A stretch of 33,572 nt of DNA, from positions 1-33,572 of IMG/VR virus record IMGVR_UViG_3300043595_000015, one strand, 5' to 3'. Below the pieces are notes generated by a model. It had not been told where the DNA came from, made no database searches, and saw only the letters and a list, made by a program, of their open reading frames with translations. Origin of the DNA: a virus. The first letter of the stretch is position 1; the number at the start of each line of letters is the position of its first letter. The position numbers were made by a program, and so were the translations under genes. This document shows positions 27,058-33,572 of this stretch, piece by piece.

Positions 27058-29648
27058 TGGCGGAGTGGTGGGAAAACGACCCGGTCGCGCAGCAGATGCA
27101 GCCGCAGCCGGTGGAATGGTGGAAGGGCGATCCGGAGACACCGGACGCAGCGGCGGCCAAGCCCAAAGCCCCCGAAGGCTGGCTGGACTATGCCAATTCC
27201 GTCGCGCGCGCCGGGGCGAATTCCCTCACCGCTGGCCACGCCGATGAACTCGCGGGCATGGTCGGATCGGCAGGCAACAAACTGCTGCGCGCCGTCGGCA
27301 TGGATGTGCCTGAACAGACATACACCGATATCCGCGAGAAGGAAGATCAGGGTATTCGCGACTTCCGCGAGACAAACCCGGTTGCGGCATACGGAACGGA
27401 GGTGGGTGCGGGCCTCGCCATTCCGTTCGGGGCAGGAGCGAAACTGCTGCAAGGCGGGCTGACGCTTGGGAAGATCGGCAAGGGCGCGGCGACGGTCGGC
27501 GCTCCGATGGGCGCGGCCTATGGCATTGGCGAGGCCCGGCAGATCGATGACGCGGGTGACGCCATAGGCGAGGCGGTGAAAGGCGGATTGCTGGGGGCTG
27601 CCGGGCACGCTGTCGGTACGCCGCTGGCCTATGGCGCGGGCAAGGGCATCCAGGCGATCGGCAAGGCCGTCCGCTATGCCAGGAAGCCGCAGGATGCAGC
27701 GCTGGAAAAGACCGCCCAGGCGCTGATGGACGACGATATCGACCCGAACGCGCTGCGGGGACTTGTTGCCCCCAAGGGCAAGGAGGCGGCGGGCAATCGC
27801 GGGCTTAGCGATGTCCAGGTCTCCGAGGTGATCCGCCGCGTGCGCGATGGTGAGGATCTGACCGCGATTGCATCTGGCATGGTCAATCCGAGAACCGGCA
27901 AGCCGTTCACGCCCGCCACGCTCTCGCGCTATGTCGGGGAGTATGCCGACAATACCGATGTCCCGATGAACCTGATCGATCTGGCCAAGTCCATGCCGGA
28001 TGCGGGCGGGGCTGCATCGATCACCAATCTGGGCAGGGCTGCGGCCTCATCGCGCGGCAAGGCGCAGTCCACCGCCGCCACGGCGCTCGTCAACCGCCAG
28101 CAGGAGCAGGGCGGACGGATGGGCGAGCATCTCGACCGCGCGGCCGGCGGGGTGCATATCGAGGATGAGATCGCCCGGCTGGAAAGCGTCGTCGGCGAGC
28201 AGTCCAATGCAGCCTATGCGGCGGCGCGGGCGAACACCAAGCCGTTCGACCTGCGCGGCGTCGTCAGCAAATGGCGGGCGGACGCGCGTGGCAACGATCC
28301 GGTATCTCGCCAACTCAACGAGGCGCTGGACAGCTTCTTCGATCCCGGCATGGTCGAACAGGTCTCGGCGAAACAGTCCCCAATTACGTTCAAGACCGCC
28401 AAGGGCAGCACATATTCCGTCCACGGTGACGGCACGACTTCGCGCAACAAAGCATTTAGGCCAGAGCATGGCCCTGCGGAACAGGGACACCAACCTCGGT
28501 CACAGGCAACATTTTACGTGACGCCGGCCGAAGCCAATGTGCTGGGCGAAATCCAAGCCAAGGGGGGCAATGCCAGTCGGCTCGTTGCCCCTACTGGTGA
28601 TGGTCGCTACGGGATTAAATATGCGTCGGGGCCGAACCAAGGCAAATTCGAACGGCGAACGCTCGTCTCCGCGCAGACCGAGCCTGGGGTCGGGCTAATT
28701 CCGGTAGAGCTGTGGGAAGGCGGCAAGCGCGTTCATTTTGGCAACAGCATTGTGGAAGTGGGCGGGGGCGGGCCGATGCCCTTGGACCAGCTCCGCCACA
28801 CCAAGCTGATGCAGCCGACGTCGGACATGGAGCAGTTCATGCGCTCCCGGCGCGGGCTGGACCAGATGATCGATGCGTCCAAGCAAAACGGCAAGCCGAC
28901 GACGCTGACGCGGGCTTTGTCAGGCCTGCGGCGCGATCTCAATGACGCCGCGCGCAAGGACAACGCCGATTGGCTCACCGCGGACACCAAATTCTCTGAA
29001 GGCAAGGCGGGGCAGGCTGCGTTGGAGATGGGCGAGAAGCTGGCGCTGCGCTCCGGCGGCAAGCAGCGCCAGATACTGGCCAAGTTCGACAAGATGGGGG
29101 ACGAGCAGAAGGGCCTGGTTCGCTTGGGCTTGATCCGCCAGCTTCAGGACCGGGTGATCAACAAGGGCGAGGGGCACGATGTCACCGCCCAGCTCTCCAA
29201 TGACGGCATGAACCGGATGATCCTGCGGGTCTTCCCGCCCAAGGTCGGCCAGCGGCTTATCCGCGACATCAAGCGCGAGGGCATCACCACCGACACGCTG
29301 CGCGAGGTGTTTGGCGGATCGCGCACCGCGCCGCTGATGGATGACATGAAGCAGCTCGGTCAGGACGCCGCGCTGCTGGGCAATCTCATGACGGGCAATG
29401 TCGGCGGGTCGCTGCGCGAGGCGGCCAGCCGCATCATGCGTGGGTTGAATGAGCGCCAGAGCCAGGAGATCACCACGCTGCTGACCAACACGCGGCCCGA
29501 AGACCTGCTGCCTATCCTGGATGCGCTGGGGAAGGCGAAAGACCGGCTCCGGGCTGGGGAGCCGGTTCGCAATGTGCTCCGGCATTGGGGCGCGTTCGTC
29601 GGGACGCAGCAGACCGAGCCGCTGGTGCTCGGCGGCCAGCGTCAATAG
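27057..29648 (+). CDS. Large internal virion/ejection protein with inserted domain
   Basis: 863 residues. N-terminal WWENDPV and VEWWKGDPE repeats, then glycine-rich amphipathic stretches (LAIPFGAGAKLLQGGLTLGK, GGLLGAAGHAVGTPLAYGAG), typical of ejected proteins. The C-terminal third is helical (GQAALEMGEKLALRSGGKQR, KVGQRLIRDIKREGITTDTL). Between ~440 and 575 lies a distinct beta-rich segment (KTAKGSTYSVHGDGTTSRNK, SQATFYVTPAEANVLGEIQA, VELWEGGKRVHFGNSIVEV) with less GC-biased DNA, apparently an inserted module seen in other phage polyvalent proteins. Function of that module unknown. It overlaps the convergent small gene by 7 bases. Confidence 0.72.
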   Translation: MAEWWENDPVAQQMQPQPVEWWKGDPETPDAAAAKPKAPEGWLDYANSVARAGANSLTAGHADELAGMVGSAGNKLLRAVGMDVPEQTYTDIREKEDQGIRDFRETNPVAAYGTEVGAGLAIPFGAGAKLLQGGLTLGKIGKGAATVGAPMGAAYGIGEARQIDDAGDAIGEAVKGGLLGAAGHAVGTPLAYGAGKGIQAIGKAVRYARKPQDAALEKTAQALMDDDIDPNALRGLVAPKGKEAAGNRGLSDVQVSEVIRRVRDGEDLTAIASGMVNPRTGKPFTPATLSRYVGEYADNTDVPMNLIDLAKSMPDAGGAASITNLGRAAASSRGKAQSTAATALVNRQQEQGGRMGEHLDRAAGGVHIEDEIARLESVVGEQSNAAYAAARANTKPFDLRGVVSKWRADARGNDPVSRQLNEALDSFFDPGMVEQVSAKQSPITFKTAKGSTYSVHGDGTTSRNKAFRPEHGPAEQGHQPRSQATFYVTPAEANVLGEIQAKGGNASRLVAPTGDGRYGIKYASGPNQGKFERRTLVSAQTEPGVGLIPVELWEGGKRVHFGNSIVEVGGGGPMPLDQLRHTKLMQPTSDMEQFMRSRRGLDQMIDASKQNGKPTTLTRALSGLRRDLNDAARKDNADWLTADTKFSEGKAGQAALEMGEKLALRSGGKQRQILAKFDKMGDEQKGLVRLGLIRQLQDRVINKGEGHDVTAQLSNDGMNRMILRVFPPKVGQRLIRDIKREGITTDTLREVFGGSRTAPLMDDMKQLGQDAALLGNLMTGNVGGSLREAASRIMRGLNERQSQEITTLLTNTRPEDLLPILDALGKAKDRLRAGEPVRNVLRHWGAFVGTQQTEPLVLGGQRQ

Positions 29649-29812
29649 GTGACGAGAATGTCGATGATGCCGACGATGGTCGTCCAGATCGCCAGGAATT
29701 TAAGCGAGCGCCAGAAGGCCTCCCACTGATGCGCATGGGGGTCTTCCGGCTTGAGGCCGTAGATGCCGGGTTCGATCTCGATGAGGTCGATGGCGTCGGG
29801 ATCGCGGTCCAT
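29642..29812 (-). CDS. Small single-span membrane protein (56 aa)
   Basis: 56 residues starting MDRDPDAIDLIEIEPGIYGL, with KPEDPHAHQWEAFWRSLKFL and then a C-terminal membrane span LAIWTTIVGIIDILVTY. The ATG follows directly after the TGA of the upstream leftward gene (TGAATG), so the two are coupled. It runs against the tail genes. A short protein of this sort could be a holin, spanin or exclusion factor, but there is no specific motif. Confidence 0.6.
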   Translation of the reverse strand: MDRDPDAIDLIEIEPGIYGLKPEDPHAHQWEAFWRSLKFLAIWTTIVGIIDILVTY

Positions 29813-30022
29813 TCAATGCCACCGAATGAATGGAATCATGCCCACGCCCGTAACGACCAGAATGAGCAGAGTGGCACCGACTATCTCAACCCATTCCTCG
29901 CGCTTCTTCGCCTTCAGCTCCGCCTCGCGTTTGGCGGCGCGTTTCTGCGCCCGTGTCGGAGCTGGCGCAAACACGCCGGACGCGGTCTCTTCGTACACAA
30001 TTTCCTTCGCGGCACTTGCCAT
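29813..30022 (-). CDS. Small membrane protein with basic N-terminal helix (69 aa)
   Basis: 69 residues. A soluble basic helix (RAQKRAAKREAELKAKKREE) precedes one membrane segment (WVEIVGATLLILVVTGVGMI) ending PFIRWH. AAGGG lies about 7 nt before the ATG. The start is only 11 bp from the start of the divergent internal virion gene, so any promoter must lie within that gene. The pair with the 56-aa gene looks like a membrane cassette (holin-like or superinfection exclusion); no lysis gene of other type is visible nearby. Confidence 0.6.
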   Translation of the reverse strand: MASAAKEIVYEETASGVFAPAPTRAQKRAAKREAELKAKKREEWVEIVGATLLILVVTGVGMIPFIRWH

Positions 30023-30033
30023 GGGATGCCCTT

Positions 30034-31749
30034 ATGAATGAGCAGCAATTCAACAGCCTTCCACTGGAACAGAGGAAGATAGCACAACAGCGGCTGCTTG
30101 ACTTGGGTGTTTATAACGGAGCCGCCGACGGCAAATGGGGCGCGGGCACCAAGGCCGCTTTCGAGCTTGCGACGAAGCGCTCTCAGGAAGAGGCGAAGGC
30201 TGGTGAAGTTGCCGCCGAACGCAAACGCGCCGACGATCTTCGCGCCAAGGAGCTGGAGATTGAGAGCCTTAAGGCTGAAGGCAACAAGGGGGCTGTAGAC
30301 GCAGCGACAGCCGAGCAGACCGCGAGAACCAAGCGCAAGCAAGAATATGATACGCAAGCCAATTCGGGGGTGGGCATTGCGGCTCAGATCGCCTCCAATT
30401 CTGCCGCCCCGCTGGGAGGCTATTATGTTGGCCGTGGGATCGGTTCCGGCTTGAATTGGGCGGCCGACCGTTCGCAGGCGTCCAAGAATGCTGTGTTGCA
30501 GGGCGCGGCTGAAGATCGGGTGGCGGGGTTGACGACGCGTGATGGCGCGCGCCTTGGCACGGAGCGGGCGGGGGCCATGCCGGCGTCTAACTCCGGGGTT
30601 CGTGCCTTTGGGCGCATGTTGCCGTACGGCATCACTGGTGCGGCTATGCTCGGCAAGGGCGGTGCGATCCTGGCGGGCGGCGGCGAAGATGAGCCGTTCT
30701 GGCCATCGACCGTCAATCATGGCGTCGGTCTCGGCATGCTTGGAGCGGGGGCGGGCATCTTGGAACAGGGCGCGAATTACGCGCAAAACCCTGGCGTCGC
30801 GCCAGATGCGCGCGCCATCGCGATCATGGAAAGCAACCAGCTTCGCCGCACGCCCCCGCCCGGCACGCCCAGCGCGCCTTCTGCCCCTGGCGCACTCGCA
30901 CGGGGCCTTGCCGATGTGACCGACGCCGGGGGAACCCGCCCGGCTCACCCCACATCGGACGCCCCCGACAAGCCGTCCGCCGCAGCGGGCACCAAAGCCT
31001 ACATGGCCGCCCAGGCCAAGGAACTCGGCATCAAGGGCGTCTCGAAACTGTCCAAGGGCGAGCTGGCGACAAGGCTCGCCGAAGCCATGGCGGAACATGG
31101 CGGCAAGCGGACGGTGGCCAAGCGCCTGCCCAAGCTGCCGGGCGGCAGCGGCGCGGCCGGGCTTGCCGGCGGTCTGGCCTATGCGCTGACCCCCGATGAA
31201 GCCATGGCGGCCGATGGCACGGCGAGAGGCGGGCAATCGGAGGCGCTGACCAATGCCGGTGTTGCCGGCGGCGCGGCTTATGGCGTCTCCAGGCTCGCGG
31301 AAAAGCTCGGTCCGATGGTAGGCGGCGCGCTTGGCACGGGCGGCGCGATGGCAACACCATTCGCAGCGGCTGATGCCTACGACCCGACGCCGACGCGGCT
31401 TCTGCAGGACCGGGTTCAGACAGGCGAGCTGGCCCGCAAGCTGATGCCGGACAGCATGGCGTCCGCAGTCAGCCCGGCCCCCATCGAGCAAGCCTACCAG
31501 ATGGCGCAGATACCCGAACGCGGCGACCGCTCCGACGCGGCCATGCTCGCCCGCGCGCAAGGTGACCAGACCGAAGCTATGCCGATGCCGTCGGCATCCG
31601 CGCTGGAAATCCCGCAAGGCATCCCCGCGCCGAACCCTGACGGCTCATCGCCCTATCCCGTCCCGGTGATGGGCCGCTTGTCGCGGATGCAAAAACACGG
31701 CGCGACGCCGGAGCAGATCGCGCATTTCCTCAATCAAGCCGTCCGCTAG
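30034..31749 (+). CDS. Internal virion protein with N-terminal peptidoglycan-binding-like domain
   Basis: 571 residues. Residues ~10-50 (EQRKIAQQRLLDLGVYNGAA, DGKWGAGTKAAFELATK) match the PG_binding_1 signature: Q-x-x-L-x-x-LG-Y-x-G-x-x-DG-x-x-G-x-x-T-x-x-A. A charged coiled coil follows (~55-115), then alternating Gly/Ala-rich hydrophobic stretches (GVGLGMLGAGAGILEQGANY, AGLAGGLAYAL) typical of ejected proteins. The C-terminal RLSRMQKHGATPEQIAHFLN ends the chain. Probably an ejection protein interacting with the cell wall. The start at 30034 is used because the upstream extension overlaps the leftward gene and looks basic and non-conserved. Confidence 0.7.
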   Translation: MNEQQFNSLPLEQRKIAQQRLLDLGVYNGAADGKWGAGTKAAFELATKRSQEEAKAGEVAAERKRADDLRAKELEIESLKAEGNKGAVDAATAEQTARTKRKQEYDTQANSGVGIAAQIASNSAAPLGGYYVGRGIGSGLNWAADRSQASKNAVLQGAAEDRVAGLTTRDGARLGTERAGAMPASNSGVRAFGRMLPYGITGAAMLGKGGAILAGGGEDEPFWPSTVNHGVGLGMLGAGAGILEQGANYAQNPGVAPDARAIAIMESNQLRRTPPPGTPSAPSAPGALARGLADVTDAGGTRPAHPTSDAPDKPSAAAGTKAYMAAQAKELGIKGVSKLSKGELATRLAEAMAEHGGKRTVAKRLPKLPGGSGAAGLAGGLAYALTPDEAMAADGTARGGQSEALTNAGVAGGAAYGVSRLAEKLGPMVGGALGTGGAMATPFAAADAYDPTPTRLLQDRVQTGELARKLMPDSMASAVSPAPIEQAYQMAQIPERGDRSDAAMLARAQGDQTEAMPMPSASALEIPQGIPAPNPDGSSPYPVPVMGRLSRMQKHGATPEQIAHFLNQAVR

Positions 31750-31760
31750 GAGATCCCCAG

Positions 31761-32987
31761 ATGTGCCCATGGAGCGGTTCAGCGCCGAACCAGACGTTTA
31801 CGCGCACCGATGGCACCCGTACCGGGCCGGAGACCTGGAAAGAAGCCAATTCCGCCGACATCGGCATCTTGTCCGCAGCGCACGACACGCATGACGAGGA
31901 TCTGGCCGATGGCGTCGAGGCGTGCCTGAAGAAGGACGGCGGCAATCAGCCCACCGCCGCCATGCCCTGGAACAACCAGCGCATCACCGGCTATGGCACG
32001 CCGGCGGCGCGGACGGACGCCCAGCGCGTCGATAAGGTGCAGGACAGCGTGCACACCTATGCCGGCGAGTCCTCCGGCACGGACACCATCACCGCGACGC
32101 TTTCCCCGGCGATCACGGCGTATGTGGTCGGGCAGCGCTTCACCTTCCTGGCAGGGGGGACGAATACCGGCGCGGCGACGATTGATTTCAATGAGGTGGA
32201 CCCAAAAGACATCAAGAAGGGACCAGCCGGCGCGACAGCACTCGATGCGGGCGACATCACCGAGGGCGGCTTCTACACCGTCGAATATGACGGGACGAAT
32301 TTCCAGTTGCTCAACCCGGCCACGCTCCGCATTGCGGGAACCATCATCATCGGCGGCACCGCGGCTGCTGCTGCCGCCATCACGTTGGGCGAAGACACCG
32401 ACAACGGCGCGCATGCCGTGACGCTTCAAGCGGCCGCATCCTTAGCGGGAAACCTCACCTTTACCCTGCCAAACGCCGATGGTGCGGCGGGACAGTCGCT
32501 GCAAACCAACGGGTCTGGCGTATTGAGTTTTGGCAGTCCCGGCCCCATCGGCGCGATTGTAGCGTGGCCGACGGCGACCGCGCCAACTGGCTGGCTGGAA
32601 TGCAGCGGCGCGGCGGTGTCGCGCGCCACCTATGCCACGCTATTCGGGCTGATCAGCGACGATTACGGCGCGGGCGACGGCTCGACGACATTCAATCTGC
32701 CCGACCTGCGCGGCCGCTTCGTGCGCGGCTGGGATCATGGCGCTACGCTGGACCCCGACAGAGCCAGCCGCACCGATCGCGGCGACGGCACCACGGGCGA
32801 TAATGTCGGCACAAAGCAGGCGGATGCGTTCAAGGCGCATACGCATACCTATTCCGTCTCATCAAGCGGCGAGGGGGCCGTTGATGGCGATAACAACGGC
32901 CCAGTGAACGCCAACACGGGATCGACCGGCGGCAACGAAACCCGCCCTGTCAACATCAACATGATGTACATCATCCGCGCGCTCTGA
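31761..32987 (+). CDS. Tail fibre protein with phage tail collar domain
   Basis: 408 residues. N-terminal ~75 residues include TFTRTDGTRTGPETWKEANS. Residues ~95-195 contain a repeat-like module with AYVVGQRFTFLAGGTNTGAA and DITEGGFYTVEYDGTNFQLL, shared with the next gene. The C-terminal part is a tail collar domain: PIGAIVAWPTATAPTGWLEC, FNLPDLRGRFVRGWD, and an AHTHTYS segment whose His-x-His is typical of metal-binding fibre tips, ending INMMYIIRAL. AGGAG lies 9 nt before the ATG. Expected role: host recognition. Confidence 0.82.
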   Translation: MCPWSGSAPNQTFTRTDGTRTGPETWKEANSADIGILSAAHDTHDEDLADGVEACLKKDGGNQPTAAMPWNNQRITGYGTPAARTDAQRVDKVQDSVHTYAGESSGTDTITATLSPAITAYVVGQRFTFLAGGTNTGAATIDFNEVDPKDIKKGPAGATALDAGDITEGGFYTVEYDGTNFQLLNPATLRIAGTIIIGGTAAAAAAITLGEDTDNGAHAVTLQAAASLAGNLTFTLPNADGAAGQSLQTNGSGVLSFGSPGPIGAIVAWPTATAPTGWLECSGAAVSRATYATLFGLISDDYGAGDGSTTFNLPDLRGRFVRGWDHGATLDPDRASRTDRGDGTTGDNVGTKQADAFKAHTHTYSVSSSGEGAVDGDNNGPVNANTGSTGGNETRPVNINMMYIIRAL

Positions 32988-33572
32988 TGGACCGCGCCCT
33001 GTCCGACCACATCTGGGATTCATCGGGCCGCATCGACAGCACCGGCTCGGCGAACGCCTATGTGATCGAAGTCGCCGAGCCGATCGCCGCCTATCACCGC
33101 GGCATGACGCCGATCCGTTTCCGGGCCAATTTCGGCAATACCGGCTCGGCAACGGCCAATATCGTCACGCCCAATGCGCCCGCCGGGCTTGGCGCGGTGA
33201 CGATGAAGAAAAATGGCGGCGCGGCCAATCTGGCAACCGGCGATATCGCCTCTGGCGGCGTCTACACGCTGATCCATGACGGCACGAATTTCCAGGTGCT
33301 GGAGCTGAATGCCCCAGAGGGTTCTGTTTCGGATGGAACATCGGCAGGCTTGAAGTGGAACTTCGATTCATCGACCGCGATGGCGGACCCTGGAAGCGGC
33401 GACTTCAGGCTGAACAATGCTACGCTGTCAGGCGTCACCGCGGCGGCTGTTTCCGACCTGACCGGAGAGACCGGCAATCCCGACGCATCCGCGTGGGTGC
33501 TGGCCTGGGATGACAGCACCAATTCGGTGCGCGGCACACTGGTCATCAAGACGTTCGGCGCGGAGCAGAACT
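32987..33572 (+). CDS. Tail fibre-like protein (C-terminus beyond window)
   Basis: At least 195 residues, ATG overlapping the preceding TGA. The first ~105 residues (AYHRGMTPIRFRANFGNTGS, GDIASGGVYTLIHDGTNFQV) repeat the module in the preceding fibre protein: a Y-x-x-G strand, N-T-G-S/A-A-T, and GDI-x-x-GG-x-Y-T...DGTNFQ. The following residues (GLKWNFDSSTAMADPGSGDF) look like the start of a further beta repeat. No stop within the window. It is probably a second fibre or receptor-binding component. Confidence 0.7.
   Translation, partial: MDRALSDHIWDSSGRIDSTGSANAYVIEVAEPIAAYHRGMTPIRFRANFGNTGSATANIVTPNAPAGLGAVTMKKNGGAANLATGDIASGGVYTLIHDGTNFQVLELNAPEGSVSDGTSAGLKWNFDSSTAMADPGSGDFRLNNATLSGVTAAAVSDLTGETGNPDASAWVLAWDDSTNSVRGTLVIKTFGAEQN

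Noticed and set aside
29914-31617. 567-codon minus-strand frame opposite the internal virion protein
   Set aside because: Arg/Ala-rich shadow; the plus strand encodes a peptidoglycan-binding-like motif and proper starts.

Overview
The window is a GC-rich, tightly packed genome segment of a temperate short-tailed (podovirus-like) phage or prophage of an alphaproteobacterium. The host assignment rests on a GcrA-type cell-cycle regulator (a family essentially limited to Alphaproteobacteria), the GC-rich codon pattern and TTGAC-type promoters. No integrase, tRNA, insertion sequence or housekeeping gene is visible, so the host taxon and the prophage ends cannot be fixed.

Layout. (1) 1-1155: a leftward operon of three small unknown genes behind a promoter that overlaps a 23-bp dyad. 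(2) 1156-2412: a lambda-like switch, with a leftward CI-type repressor whose S24 domain appears to lack its protease residues, a rightward Cro-like gene, and matching dyads between them. (3) 2412-6803: an early rightward operon with a GcrA-like regulator, a zinc-ribbon/HTH protein, SSB, a VapE-type helicase/primase, an iteron- and AT-rich origin candidate, and a 192-aa protein in the position of a Q antiterminator. (4) 6800-7012: a promoter-terminator pair resembling lambda pR'/tR'. (5) 7013-16719: DUF2158-like protein, small and large terminase, a portal split into two coupled ORFs, two tandem paralogues, small head genes, a cluster of RNA hairpins, scaffold, major capsid protein and a probable decoration protein. 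(6) 16789-18872: a methyltransferase/MptE-like fusion and a GT8-like glycosyltransferase. (7) 18895-33572: tail adaptor, nozzle, internal virion proteins (lytic transglycosylase, S74-tailed protein, peptidoglycan-binding protein) and tail fibre proteins. Two leftward cassettes interrupt this module, at 23000-23617 and 29642-30022.

The most notable locus is 23000-23680. A near-consensus promoter buried in overlapping dyads drives a leftward pair of genes: an unknown protein of about 115 aa and a 76-aa HTH protein. The 38-nt gap between them holds a single 27-nt element that looks like a type I-C CRISPR repeat, in the transcribed orientation. This is the architecture of an anti-CRISPR/aca operon combined with a solitary-repeat RNA anti-CRISPR (Racr). 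The second notable element is the hairpin cluster at 13361-13550, where five hairpins, two of them with G-U pairs, suggest an undescribed structured RNA. All functional claims here are read from the sequence and recalled family knowledge; no search was run.
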